64,000 nt of DNA from Kingella sp. (in: b-proteobacteria) (GCF_030527935.1 NZ_JAUMZV010000009.1:3663-67662), one strand, 5' to 3'; shown: positions 54,352 through 63,547, counted from the first letter of the stretch. Notes: a model not told the origin generated them from the letters alone. Made by a program: numbers and translations.

Positions 54352-55548
54352 TCATCCTTCCGCTTCAATCTGCGCTTCAAACTTCACGCTGCTGCTCAGC
54401 CCGCTTTGGCTAAATTGGTGGCTCAGTTCCACAATAATCCATTGCTGGTTGTCAATTTCAGGTTTAAAACCCTGCACGCTCACAGGAATTTCAGGAAACA
54501 AATCAGGTCGCCCCATCGCCAGCGTCAGGCTAAATTCTGCCACGCCACGCGCCAGCTTTTTAAACGCCGCTGCCGCGCCGCTCCAAGCCGTTGCTTCGCT
54601 GGCATAAAGATGGCGCAGGGTTTTGATTTTCAGCCCATCAGTGTTAATTTTGCGATGCACCATCGTGGTTTTGCTGGTGGTCTTGCTGCGCACCACCTTG
54701 CCTGTTTTCTTATCCTTGCGCGGGCGTTTATATACATGCGTCTTGCGGGTCGTGCGCTTCTCAGGCTTCAAGTTCGTTTTATCCACTACCACTTCCATCC
54801 GCTTGCCTGTTTTCTTGTCCGTGTAATAAGCCCGCACCGCCGTGTAAGCATTGGCGGCGTTGTAGCCAAATCTATGTTGGTCGCCAAGCTGGCGCGTGAT
54901 GTTTAGGGTCGGTATCTTGATTCCGCTGGTGGTCAAACTCTCGCCCATCGGCGCAAAAATCAGCTTGCCTTGTTTCACCGTCGCAATCGCATCATGCTGC
55001 TCCGCTAAGCGCGTTAAAAAACTCGCATCGCTTTCTTGTGTTTGGTCAATATGCTCAATCTTGATGTTTTTGTATTGCGCCGCAATCGCAGGCTGATATT
55101 TGTTTTCCAGCGCAATCGTGTGCGCGATGGCATACAGCGTGGTTTTGTGCCAGCTTTTCTCTTTCTGCTCCATCAGCGTATCGGCAACATCAGCCGAGCG
55201 TGCCGTCAAGCTCAGCGTGTCTGGGCTGCCTTGGCAACTGCATTCGGTCAGCGTGTATTCGCCTTTATCAATCAAGCCCGTTTCCACGTAGCCCAATTCC
55301 AGCGTCATCTTGCTGCCCGCTTCGGGGATTGCCAATGCCCCATCATAATCATTCAGCTCAATCGTCAATTCATCCGCTTCAAAGCCCCGCTTGTCAATCA
55401 AATTCAGGCTAATCAAGCGCGACATGGTTTGCGTGCCAAACACCTGCTCATTCAGCGTCAGCTTTGCTTGTGGGGTCAAATGCTTGCCGTGGGTGTTCGC
55501 CGCGCCAAAGGTTTTCCACGTTTCAATCAAGCGTTGCTTCAAATCCAT
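54352..55548 (-). CDS. D: P2 gpD-type late control / tail protein
   Basis: 398 residues (P2 gpD has 387). NLIDKRGFEADELTIELNDY, MTLELGYVETGLIDKGEYTL, SFLTRLAEQHDAIATVKQGK and the C-terminal LSHQFSQSGLSSSVKFEAQ match gpD. It caps the tail between tube and baseplate. Overlap-free but adjacent to U (1-base gap); last gene of the tail operon, as in P2. Confidence 0.9.
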   Translation of the reverse strand: MDLKQRLIETWKTFGAANTHGKHLTPQAKLTLNEQVFGTQTMSRLISLNLIDKRGFEADELTIELNDYDGALAIPEAGSKMTLELGYVETGLIDKGEYTLTECSCQGSPDTLSLTARSADVADTLMEQKEKSWHKTTLYAIAHTIALENKYQPAIAAQYKNIKIEHIDQTQESDASFLTRLAEQHDAIATVKQGKLIFAPMGESLTTSGIKIPTLNITRQLGDQHRFGYNAANAYTAVRAYYTDKKTGKRMEVVVDKTNLKPEKRTTRKTHVYKRPRKDKKTGKVVRSKTTSKTTMVHRKINTDGLKIKTLRHLYASEATAWSGAAAAFKKLARGVAEFSLTLAMGRPDLFPEIPVSVQGFKPEIDNQQWIIVELSHQFSQSGLSSSVKFEAQIEAEG

Positions 55549-55549
55549 C

Positions 55550-56005
55550 TCACACCCCGCTCAGCATCCGCACCAAGCCCACCGCCAAGCCCAATGCTTC
55601 GCCTTTCAGCCCAAAGCTATGCTCCGAAACCTTTTTCAAAGTCATGCTAAAACTGATGCTGCGCGCCTTGCTGTCATACATCAGCTCGCTGCGGTTCTCA
55701 CTAATGTTGGTAATCACAAAGCTGCCCATTAACTTGCCCGTGCCCAAAATCAGCGGGTAGGCTTGCCCCGTATCCGCCATTTTGCGCAGCCACTCAATGC
55801 TAAAATCTCCGCCCGTAATCTCGGGGCGCAATTCGCATTTCAGCGTTATCTCATCAGGCTCTTTGCCCACAAATTGCGATGGCGCAAAATCCTTGCCCAC
55901 TATCGCCCCGTGCGGATGCTTCCAAGATTGATTGCGGTCAAGGTTTTGGAAAGGAATAGTTTGCGTGGTAAACACAAACATCCCCAAAACGGCAAGGATA
56001 ACCAT
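55550..56005 (-). CDS. U: P2 gpU-type tail protein
   Basis: 151 residues (P2 gpU 159). MVILAVLGMFVFTTQTIPFQ then SWKHPHGAIVGKDFAPSQFV and ITGGDFSIEWLRKMADTGQA, the gpU family. It joins the tail to its terminator region. Followed directly by D. Confidence 0.88.
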   Translation of the reverse strand: MVILAVLGMFVFTTQTIPFQNLDRNQSWKHPHGAIVGKDFAPSQFVGKEPDEITLKCELRPEITGGDFSIEWLRKMADTGQAYPLILGTGKLMGSFVITNISENRSELMYDSKARSISFSMTLKKVSEHSFGLKGEALGLAVGLVRMLSGV

Positions 56006-56041
56006 GTTTTTTGTCCTTTATGTGTGTTTTCAGGCTGCCTT

Positions 56042-58696
56042 TTAATCCACATCCAGCAAGCTGCTGTGGCGACGGCGTTGCGCCGCTTGGCTGATGCGTT
56101 CCAATTCGCGGCGCACTGCTGCTGCAATATCTTGCGCGCTTTGTTGCGCTGTCGCTTGGATGTTGATGGTAATGGATTGGTTTACCTGATTTTCAGGCTG
56201 CCTATTGCCACCCTGCGCAGGCGCACGCAAAGCCGTGGCTGCCGATGGCGCAGGCATCGCCCCATCAGAAAAATAACGGTTCGCCCGCCGCAGCACCGCG
56301 CCTGCCAACCCTGTTTTACGCAGCCGCTCCAACGCCTGCCAGCCGCCAAAGCGGGCAACGTCCGCTTGGTTAAACACCACTTCCCCTTTATGCACCACCC
56401 CCGCCACATCATGCACGCCGCCGTGTCCCGTGTAGCCACCGCGCGAAAACCCGACCGCGCTTTTCGCTTTATTCCAAGTGTTGTTGGCTGCCTTGCCCAT
56501 ATCAAAGTTTTGAATTGCCGCCTTGGCTTGTTGAATTTTGCCAATCAAATAATCAAACTTCGCGCCCAACGTGTTAATCAGCGCAATCGGCGCAGACAAT
56601 GCCGCAATAAAGGGGTTGTCTTTAAACACACCTTTTAGCCAGTTCCAACCCGCCGCCAAGCCCGCTTTCAATCTATCCCAGTTAGCCATCATGGTTAAAA
56701 TTAAACCAATAGGACCAGTAAACGCCGCGATAAATGGGTTATCCCGCAACACGCCTTTCAGCCAGTTCCAACCCGCTGCAATCCCCGCTTTCACTCTATC
56801 CCAGTTCATCCACAGCGCAACAATCAAGCCAACGGCAATCAACGCCCAACCAAAAGGGTTACTCACTAAAAACGTCAAAGCCACCCGCCCAAAAGTCAGC
56901 AACGCCGTGCCCACGCTGCCCAGCAAACGCGCAATCATTGGAAACACACCCGCGCCACGGCTCAACACATTAAACACCATCGCCCAACTGGTTTGCATCG
57001 CCGCCAACGGCATCATCACCCCCGCCACCACCAGCGAAACCCCCGCAATCGCCACCGTCACAACGCCCGCCGCAGCGGCAATTTTCATAATCGTATTGGC
57101 GGTTTTCGGATTTTCCGCTGCCCAAGTGCTGAGCTTTTGGTTCACTTCGCCAATCCATTCCACCACGCTTTTTAATTCAGGCGCAATCGCTTCGCCCATA
57201 CTGGCGAGAAAGTTGCTAAACGTGCCCGTTGCCGCGTCCCACAAATTGCTCAACGTAGCAAGCTGCTCATTCACGCGCTGGTTCAAGCTCGCCTGCGCTT
57301 CCATTTTGGCAGCGAACTCGTTATAGCCTTCCTGCCCTTTGCTTATCATCGTGTTCAACGCTTGCAACGTTTCCGCATCGTCGCCAAAAATGCCTTTCAA
57401 CACTTTCAGCCGCTGCTCGGTGTTGAGCTTTTGCAGCTTAGCCAGCTCGGTGTACATTTTTTCCATGCCGCCAAACTCGCCTTTGCCATTGGTAAAATCT
57501 AAATGGATGCCCGTGCCTTTGGTTGCTTTTGCAATTTTTTTGTTATCCATCGCCAGCGTAAACACTTTGCGCAAGGCGTTTCCCGCACTTTCGCCGCTCA
57601 GCCCAGCTTGGTCTAGCATCCCAATCAATGGACCAAACGTTTTAAACGCCGCTTCGCCTTTCATTTTGGTTACATCCAGTGCAGGCGATAGCTTAGAGAA
57701 CGCGCCCAAAATATTATTATCTTCCACCCCCGCATAGAAAAGTCGCTGCACGCTATCCATCAAACTCAGCATTTCTTTTTCTGTGGAGCGCGTGGCATCT
57801 TGCAGTTTGGCAGCCATTTCCGCCGCCGCTTCGGGCGATTTTTTCAGTTGCACCGCCAGCAAAGCTGCCGCTTCGCCTGTGCCACCTAGTATTGTTTCCA
57901 CCGAAACCCCTTGCCGTATCAGCATGGTCATCAGGTTTTTAAAATCGGCGGTTGTACCAGGTAACTTATCGCCCAAGCGCGTCGCCAAGTCATTAACGGC
58001 TTGATACTGCGCCGATACCTTGCCCGTTTTATCCATCATCGCCATGCGTAGCTCGGTGCTGGCATTTTCGGTTTCGGCATAGGCTTTCACAGGGGTCATC
58101 AAGGTGCGCCCAATGCCCATCGCCGCCACGCTGGCAACGCCCGATGTAGCCAAGGCGCGTCTGCCGATTTGGCTCATCCGTTGGCTGCGTTCTCGGGCGC
58201 GGTCTAGTCGGTTTAATGCTGCGCGTTCGCGCTCCAACGCGCGGGCAGCTTCATCGTGTTCGCGGTTCAAGCGTGCCTGCGACTCGCGCAAGCGCGTGGT
58301 GCTGATGCCTTGAGCGCGTAGCTCGTTGCCCAAGTCGTGTGATGATTGTTGCAAGCGTTGGTAGCTTTGCTGGCTTTGCTGCATGCTGCGTTGTAGCCGT
58401 GCCCATTCGCGTTGCTGTTCGCGGGTTAGGCTACCTTGCTGGCGTTGAGTTTGCGCCAGCGCATTGATGCGCTGCTGCGTGCTTTGCATTTGCTGGTCAA
58501 GCTGGCGCATCGCTTGCCGTTGGTTGATGTATTGTGCAAGATTGTTGCGATTGCGTGCGCTGCGGTCAAACGCCTGTTGCAGCCTGCCCAGCCGTCCGCT
58601 CAACCCCGATGCCGCTTGGCGCACGCGGTTCATCGCGCCGCTGGCGCGGTCGCTGGCGTTCATAATAATGCGTAAAACAAGGTTGTTGTCTGCCAT
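56042..58696 (-). CDS. T: Tail tape measure protein (gpT-type)
   Basis: 884 residues (P2 gpT 815). N-terminal Gln/Arg-rich coiled coil (about 10-170), TP901-type core (NASTELRMAMMDKTGKVSAQ region, VNDLATRLGDKLPGTTADF, AAAEMAAKLQDATRST), then hydrophobic segments near 545-660, and two near-identical repeats of about 36 residues (NWDRxKAGxAAGWNWLKG, about 635-710). It sets tail length and may help DNA enter the cell. Confidence 0.9.
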   Translation of the reverse strand: MADNNLVLRIIMNASDRASGAMNRVRQAASGLSGRLGRLQQAFDRSARNRNNLAQYINQRQAMRQLDQQMQSTQQRINALAQTQRQQGSLTREQQREWARLQRSMQQSQQSYQRLQQSSHDLGNELRAQGISTTRLRESQARLNREHDEAARALERERAALNRLDRARERSQRMSQIGRRALATSGVASVAAMGIGRTLMTPVKAYAETENASTELRMAMMDKTGKVSAQYQAVNDLATRLGDKLPGTTADFKNLMTMLIRQGVSVETILGGTGEAAALLAVQLKKSPEAAAEMAAKLQDATRSTEKEMLSLMDSVQRLFYAGVEDNNILGAFSKLSPALDVTKMKGEAAFKTFGPLIGMLDQAGLSGESAGNALRKVFTLAMDNKKIAKATKGTGIHLDFTNGKGEFGGMEKMYTELAKLQKLNTEQRLKVLKGIFGDDAETLQALNTMISKGQEGYNEFAAKMEAQASLNQRVNEQLATLSNLWDAATGTFSNFLASMGEAIAPELKSVVEWIGEVNQKLSTWAAENPKTANTIMKIAAAAGVVTVAIAGVSLVVAGVMMPLAAMQTSWAMVFNVLSRGAGVFPMIARLLGSVGTALLTFGRVALTFLVSNPFGWALIAVGLIVALWMNWDRVKAGIAAGWNWLKGVLRDNPFIAAFTGPIGLILTMMANWDRLKAGLAAGWNWLKGVFKDNPFIAALSAPIALINTLGAKFDYLIGKIQQAKAAIQNFDMGKAANNTWNKAKSAVGFSRGGYTGHGGVHDVAGVVHKGEVVFNQADVARFGGWQALERLRKTGLAGAVLRRANRYFSDGAMPAPSAATALRAPAQGGNRQPENQVNQSITINIQATAQQSAQDIAAAVRRELERISQAAQRRRHSSLLDVD

Positions 58697-58721
58697 AGCG
58701 TTCTCAATATTTCAGGCTGCC

Positions 58722-58886
58722 TTGGGGCTGTTGATATTCAACTTTTGAAGTGGATTTTGCGTCATAAAATGGTAGATGCAAGGCGAAAATGCGAGCCTAT
58801 GCCGTCCATAGGCGAGTATTTTCAACGCCGCAGATGCCGTTTTAGGGCGCAAAAGCCACCAAAACGTTGATTATCAACAGTCCCTA
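58722..58886. mobile_element. MITE family A, copy 2 (165 bp) inside the prophage
   Basis: Same element as 7337-7501 in the opposite direction: left end TTGGGGCTGTTGATATTCAA, right end CAACAGTCCCTA. It lies in the tail operon between the end of E' (58891) and the start of T (58696), so it is transcribed with the late genes and may affect T expression. Confidence 0.82.
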
Positions 58887-58890
58887 GTGG

Positions 58891-59435
58891 TTAATCTTGC
58901 GCGCTTTGGTTTGCCATAATGGCGCGATGCGTCCAGCGCAACAGTTCGCGCAGCGTGTATTCACGATAGGGCGCGATGCCGCCGCCAAAAGTGAACGCAC
59001 ATTGTGCAAGGCAGTCATCAATCGCGTTGTAGTATTTCAACTCATCCCGCGCCGCTTCTTCCCAAATATCCTCTTCCTGCTCAATTATTCGGGCGAACTG
59101 CTCGGCGCGGATTCTGAGCCCGCAAGGTAGCCAAGTTCGGTCAATGCCGCCGTCATCTCGGCTTTGGCTGCTGGGGGCGCGGAAAAAAAATTTAGCGCGG
59201 CGTTGAGTATATCCGCATCGGCAAGGCTTAATTTGCCATATTCCACGCGGGTCAGCGCAGGCGTGCTGATTTTCTGCAACAGCTTTTGCACTTGGTCGGT
59301 GTGTTTGATTTTGATTAAATCTTGGCTTAGTCCATCTAAATCTTTGGCGTAAGGTTCGCGCAGTGTGTACTGCGCGCCGTTGGATAAAATAACGGTCAAG
59401 TTGCCGTTGGCTTGAATTTGAATGCTTTGCGTCAT
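58891..59435 (-). CDS. E': Tail assembly chaperone E+E' made by -1 frameshift
   Basis: Reading E from 59435 and slipping back one base at AAATTTT (59193-59187, followed by more T) gives a frame open to TAA at 58891. The new tail runs through AEQFARIIEQEEDIWEEAAR and DELKYYNAIDDC to IMANQSAQD-stop. The heptamer is of the X-XXY-YYZ kind, in the right phase (codons AAT TTT). P2 and many tailed phages make this longer chaperone for tape measure assembly. Frequency cannot be told. Confidence 0.75.
59085..59435 (-). CDS. E: Tail assembly protein gpE-type
   Basis: 116 residues. MTQSIQIQANGNLTVILSNG, YTLREPYAKDLDGLSQDLIK, helices, then LNFFSAPPAAKAEMTAAL. Fits the phage tail assembly (E) family by place and form. 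Its 3' part carries the frameshift site described at 58891-59435. P2 gpE is 91 residues. Confidence 0.8.
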   Translation of the reverse strand: MTQSIQIQANGNLTVILSNGAQYTLREPYAKDLDGLSQDLIKIKHTDQVQKLLQKISTPALTRVEYGKLSLADADILNAALNFFSAPPAAKAEMTAALTELGYLAGSESAPSSSPE

Positions 59436-59518
59436 GGGGTTTCCTTGTTGATTAAAAATAATAGATTAGGGCGGTGCGCACTTTTCAGCCGCCCACCCGC
59501 TGCGTGGTTTTATTTTGG

Positions 59519-60025
59519 CTATAAGCCCAACGCCTTGCGCAAGCCTGTGCGTTCGTCTTTGCCGCCAAAAATAGCCTTGTTGCCCAGTACATCAAATTCA
59601 AGGATGGATTGCCCATCCAGCGTTTCTTTCCAGTAAACAAGGGCAATTTTAAATTTATGCTCGCCGCCTTCGTTTTGCTTATCGCTGCCTGGGTCGGCTT
59701 CAATAATGCGTCCGCGCGCTTCGCCTTTGAGCTGCTGATAGCCTTCGCCATCCTCTTGCTGCAACGCGCCTTGATAACGAATCAACGTGCCGCCGATGGT
59801 GGACGACATAGATTTCAGCAAATCGGCTTCGTAGCCTTTGGCGGTAATTTCCATTTCCAGCTTGTCAAAGCCGTGTACGGTCGTCATTTCAGTCATCACG
59901 CCGCCCGGTGTGTAGTCCTCCGTCTTGCGGCTAATTTTCGGGCGGCTGATGTCAATCAATATGCCGTATTTGTCATCGCCGTTGATGAATGCTGTGAAGC
60001 CTTTAAGCAGTCGTGGTAGTTGCAT
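59519..60025 (-). CDS. FII: Major tail tube protein (gpFII-type)
   Basis: 168 residues from ATG 60025 (MQLPRLLKGFTAFINGD); P2 FII 172. PRLLKGFTAFINGDDKYGIL, GGVMTEMTTVHGFDKLEMEI and IRYQGALQQEDGEGYQQL match the P2 tube family. Located between the sheath and E as in P2. AAGGAAAAAACC lies before the ATG. Confidence 0.9.
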   Translation of the reverse strand: MQLPRLLKGFTAFINGDDKYGILIDISRPKISRKTEDYTPGGVMTEMTTVHGFDKLEMEITAKGYEADLLKSMSSTIGGTLIRYQGALQQEDGEGYQQLKGEARGRIIEADPGSDKQNEGGEHKFKIALVYWKETLDGQSILEFDVLGNKAIFGGKDERTGLRKALGL

Positions 60026-60044
60026 AAGGTTTTTTCCTTTGGGC

Positions 60045-60087
60045 TGAGGCAGCCTGAAAACAGGCAATGCGCGTTTTCAGGCTGCCT
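60045..60087 (-). terminator. DUS pair between sheath and tube genes
   Basis: AGGCAGCCTGAAAAC...GTTTTCAGGCTGCCTT. Inside the tail operon, so it may lower read-through from sheath to tube, or be a passive DUS insertion. Confidence 0.45.
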
Positions 60088-60092
60088 TGGGG

Positions 60093-61280
60093 TTAGATGG
60101 TGGTGGCTTTCAGGTTGTTAGCAAAGCTCACAATCTTTTCGGTCAAGTTCACAAAGAATGTGTCAGAAACATATTGCTCTAATATCAAGTTCTCCAATGG
60201 TGGCACAGCCGTAAATTCGTAGCCGAACGTGAACTGCCCCGCTTGCACATTGGTTGCTTGGTTTTTGTGGGCATCCACAAACACACGTGCGCCCAGCAGC
60301 ATGCCCTTGTAAACATACTCGGATAGCTTGGCATTGATGCCCATAATGATGTCTTCCAACAAGCTTGGGTGCATCGGTTTATCCATCGCCCATAAAAACG
60401 AACTGGCAATCGTTTCTTGGATAATTTGTGCGCTGCGTACCGTCGATTCAAACGCCAGCATGGGGTCTGCCGAACAAGTGCGGTTGCCCCACACGCGGAA
60501 ACCATTCTCACGGATAAGCGTGGTTACATCAGCGTTGTTTAGCGTGTTGGCATCGCATTGAGCATCCAGCAAATCAAAGCTGCGCGGCAGTTTAAGCTGG
60601 CTCACGCCATTGATTTCCGTGTTGGAAAGCGTTTTGTGCCAACCGATTTGCGTATCCAATTTGGCACGCAAGCCCAAAATGCGGGCAATGGTGGCATCGT
60701 CTTCGCCATCGCTGCCGATAAATTGGTTATCAATCAACATAAGTTCGCGCTGCCCAAAATTCTTGCGATACGCCGCCACCGCGCTGATGTCAGGGTTGTT
60801 GCCCGCGCTGGCATAAATAAACGCACGGGTCTCTTGGGCAACCCCCACCAGTTCAGCAATCACCGACTGGCTATCCAGCATGGGCACGCCCAAAATTTTA
60901 GGCGTGAAGCCTGTAATCGCACGCGCTCGGCGCAGGGCTTTAATGCCTGTGTAGTTGCCATTTGCCGCGCTGCCGATAATATGGTTGCGCTGCTCTTCCG
61001 CATCATCCGCATGTGGCACGCGCACCACAATAATCTGCGCATCTGCTTGGTCGCAAATCGCATCCAGCGATTTTGCCAGCGTGCCTTTTTCGCCCGCGCT
61101 GGCAAGGGCGCGATAAGCAGATGTGTGAAACACAGGGGTGTTCAGCGGAAACTGGCTAGCATCCGCATCATCAGCGGTGGCAATAATGCCAATAATGCTG
61201 CTGGCAATATCGCTGATGGCGCGTGTGCCTTTGGTAAATTCTTTGGTGGTAACGCCATGATGGCGGGCTGCTGTGGTCAT
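60093..61280 (-). CDS. FI: Contractile tail sheath protein (gpFI-type)
   Basis: 395 residues from ATG 61280 (MTTAARHHGVTTKEFTKG); P2 FI 396. SSIIGIIATADDADASQFPL, RVPHADDAEEQRNHIIGSAA, FIYASAGNNPDISAVAAYRK, ENGFRVWGNRTCSADPML and the C-terminal EQYVSDTFFVNLTEKIV match the P2 sheath. GGAGAG lies before the ATG. First gene of the tail operon seen here; its promoter should be in 61281-61480. Confidence 0.92.
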   Translation of the reverse strand: MTTAARHHGVTTKEFTKGTRAISDIASSIIGIIATADDADASQFPLNTPVFHTSAYRALASAGEKGTLAKSLDAICDQADAQIIVVRVPHADDAEEQRNHIIGSAANGNYTGIKALRRARAITGFTPKILGVPMLDSQSVIAELVGVAQETRAFIYASAGNNPDISAVAAYRKNFGQRELMLIDNQFIGSDGEDDATIARILGLRAKLDTQIGWHKTLSNTEINGVSQLKLPRSFDLLDAQCDANTLNNADVTTLIRENGFRVWGNRTCSADPMLAFESTVRSAQIIQETIASSFLWAMDKPMHPSLLEDIIMGINAKLSEYVYKGMLLGARVFVDAHKNQATNVQAGQFTFGYEFTAVPPLENLILEQYVSDTFFVNLTEKIVSFANNLKATTI

Positions 61281-61422
61281 AAAAGGCTCTCCTGTTGGCA
61301 ATAGCAGAATTGTTGGCGATTGCTTATGGCTTGGGTAGCGATTTAGCCATTAAGGGGGCGGTTTAGGTTTTCGCTCAGAAAAAAACGCCCGATGTAGCTG
61401 TAACCGCGCGGCGATTTTGTCC

Positions 61423-61476
61423 TAACTTCGCGTTTTATTTGTCCTATGCTGTAATGACAAAATGAATGCGAAGTTA
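61423..61476. repeat. Inverted repeat upstream of the sheath gene
   Basis: Arms TAACTTCGCGTTTTATTTGTC (61423-61443) and its imperfect complement (61456-61476), 17 of 21 positions matching, around 12 bases. It sits where the late promoter of the tail operon is expected; it could be the site of an activator. Confidence 0.6.
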
Positions 61477-61495
61477 AGCCCATCGTTAAATAACT

Positions 61496-61524
61496 AAAAA
61501 GGGACGCCAACCGTCCCTTTTTTT
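61496..61524. terminator. Terminator between methylase and tail operons
   Basis: AAAAAGGGACGCCAACCGTCCC then TTTTTTT on the forward strand; on the reverse strand it ends with TTTTT too, so it can stop the leftward methylase transcript. Confidence 0.8.
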
Positions 61525-61577
61525 GTAAACAGCCGTCGCCTTTTGCATCAAATGACACCACCTTTTACATTTAAATC

Positions 61578-61604
61578 AGCCTGCAAGCATAGCACTTGCA
61601 GGCT
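61578..61604 (-). terminator. Hairpin after the Dam-type gene
   Basis: AGCCTGCAAG/CTTGCAGGCT, ten perfect base pairs around seven bases, 36 bases after the methylase stop. No T-run, so perhaps a stability hairpin ahead of the terminator at 61496. Confidence 0.5.
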
Positions 61605-61639
61605 ATTGTTTTGGCTTAACCTATGCTCAAAAAGCCAGC

Positions 61640-62476
61640 TTAGCCAAACGTCCAAAACATATTGTCTTCATACACAGTCTGATAATTCAGCCGTGCATTG
61701 ACCACCACTTTTTGGCAATTTGCCCACGCCTGCCAATTGCCCGTCTTGGTGTGGCAAATGTAATCCACATACGCAGGCAGCTCGCTTTTGGTGCTGCTGA
61801 AAAATACGAAAGGCGGCTTAATCTTATCTGCCAGTTTGAGAAACTGCACCATACCGAAATATTGCTCGTTGGCGTATGCGCCTTGTGCAGTGGAGACGTA
61901 GGGCGGGTCAAGCAGTAGCAGGGTTTTAGTCTGCCCTGCACATTCGGGCAGCAGCTTGGTAAAGCATTGATGGCGGATTTCCAAGCCGTCTAAGTAGTCT
62001 GCTGCTTCGGCATAGGGTGATTTGGCAATGCCGTTCCACCAGATTTTGCTTTTTAAATCTGCCCAGTCTTTGGCTTGTTTGCCGCTGAACAGAAACCAGC
62101 TTGCCAGCGTTTGCACGTCCACAAAGCTGTTAAATGTCTCAATCGCTGCAATCAGACGGGCTTTGGTATCATGGTTTAACCGTCTGTCTTTGCCTGCCGT
62201 GTCTGTAATAGTAATGCATTTTTGGCGCAGTTTTTCGGTATCGGCAATGTGCTTTAACCGCTCGGCGTAGCCGTCAAAGTCGTTGTAAACCACGCGCACC
62301 TCGGGCAGGGTGCGTTTGGCGGTATGTGCCAGCAAGCCGCTGCCGCCGAACACGTCAACAATTGTCCATCCTGCGCCATTGTTGGAGATATGCTGCTGCA
62401 ATAATGGAACAAAGTGTTTTAGGAAATTGCGCTTTTGCCCGACAAAGGGCAAGGGTGCTTTTTTGTAGGTTTTCAT
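61640..62476 (-). CDS. Dam-type (D12 class) DNA adenine methyltransferase
   Basis: 278 residues from ATG 62476 (MKTYKKAPLPFVGQKRNFLK). Motif X/I: PFVGQKRNFLKHFVPLLQ and TIVDVFGGSGLLAHTAKR (about 41-58); motif IV DPPYVSTAQGAYANEQYFG (about 189-207). N6-adenine methylation; recognition sequence unknown. No restriction enzyme gene is adjacent, so it is a solitary phage methylase, probably to escape host restriction. Confidence 0.88.
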   Translation of the reverse strand: MKTYKKAPLPFVGQKRNFLKHFVPLLQQHISNNGAGWTIVDVFGGSGLLAHTAKRTLPEVRVVYNDFDGYAERLKHIADTEKLRQKCITITDTAGKDRRLNHDTKARLIAAIETFNSFVDVQTLASWFLFSGKQAKDWADLKSKIWWNGIAKSPYAEAADYLDGLEIRHQCFTKLLPECAGQTKTLLLLDPPYVSTAQGAYANEQYFGMVQFLKLADKIKPPFVFFSSTKSELPAYVDYICHTKTGNWQAWANCQKVVVNARLNYQTVYEDNMFWTFG

Positions 62477-62604
62477 GTGTGCCTTTGAGTATGTGTCTAT
62501 GTTTTCGGTACTCAAAGGCACTCTGTGTTTAATGGGTTATCAAATGGTGCTTAAACGGGGTTTAATACCTTTCAGGCTGCCTGAAAGCGTTTCAGCGAAA
62601 CGGT

Positions 62605-63463
62605 TTAAAACGTCTGAATCAGCTTCTCGGCAATCCAGCGCGCGACCGGCGGGCAGACGGCGTTTCCCGCAGCCCGAGCCTGTGCAGCGTTGGTCTCATC
62701 CAGTCCGAGGCAAAGCCCATCATTTGTAGCCGCTCGCGCCCGCTCAACCATCGCACTCCGTCCGTTGCGCACAACGATAAGGTCGCTACCCGCGCGGTCA
62801 ATCCCTGATGCGCCGATGCCTGCCAGCAAAGTAGTGTGGGGTTCTTGCCGTTCTTGGCCGCGCGTTTGCGCCAGCAGTCCAATTGGTGCGGTGTCAGCCA
62901 TAAACTCGGCTGGGGGCAATTCTCCCAATCCAGCGACCATGAATACGCGACGGCGTTTTGTGGGGACTCCGAAATATGCAGCATTAAGCACGCGCCATGC
63001 GCCCAAATACCCGCATTCGGCAAGGGACTGGATAACTGTTTGAAAGTCTTTGCCATCATTGCTATTGAGCAGCCCCGTAACGTTTTCCAGCACAACCCAG
63101 CGGGGTTTAAGGCTATCTACGATGTGCATGGCATCAAAGAACAAGCCTGTGCGCTTGCCTGCCAGCCCGCGCCGCTTGCCTGCAATGGAAACCGTCTTGA
63201 CAGGGGAAGCCGCCGATAATAACGTCCACTGGCGATAATTCTGGTAAGCACGTTCGCACGTCAATAAACTGCTGGGCGTGCGGGAAACGGTCGGCAAGCA
63301 CCGCGCGGCAGATGTCGTTGATTTCCACTTGCCAGCGGGTGGCAAAGCCTGCTTGTTCAAAGCCAAGGTCAAATCCGCCGATGCCTGCGAACAGGCTGCC
63401 GACTGTGGGCTTTCGTTGGGATTGGGATGGGGTGGGTTGAGATGGTGTGAATTGAGCATCCAT
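62605..63463 (-). pseudogene. C5-cytosine DNA methyltransferase, frameshifted
   Basis: From ATG 63463 (preceded by AGGGAGC) the frame gives SLFAGIGGFDLGFEQAG (motif I), then VDVIIGGFPCQD (motif IV with the catalytic Cys), and then breaks. In the next frame VSIAGKRRGLAGKRTGLFFD, WVVLENVTGLLNS (motif VI, ENV), and the C-terminal AGNAVCPPVARWIAEKL follow. The break is one extra base in GACGGTTTCC (about 63192), where GACGTTTCC would restore Asp-Val-Ser. No long run of one base is there, so phase variation is unlikely. As read, the enzyme is cut about 18 residues after the catalytic Cys. Confidence 0.85.
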
Positions 63464-63547
63464 AGCTCCCTTTCAAAAACAGACGCTCGCGGGCGTTCGG
63501 CAAAAGGCATGCTGTGGATGCTCAAAAAGAAGTTTAGATTTGATATT

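Noticed and set aside
61640..63463. Complete restriction-modification system in the prophage
   Set aside because: Two methylase genes but no endonuclease gene is visible, and one methylase is broken.
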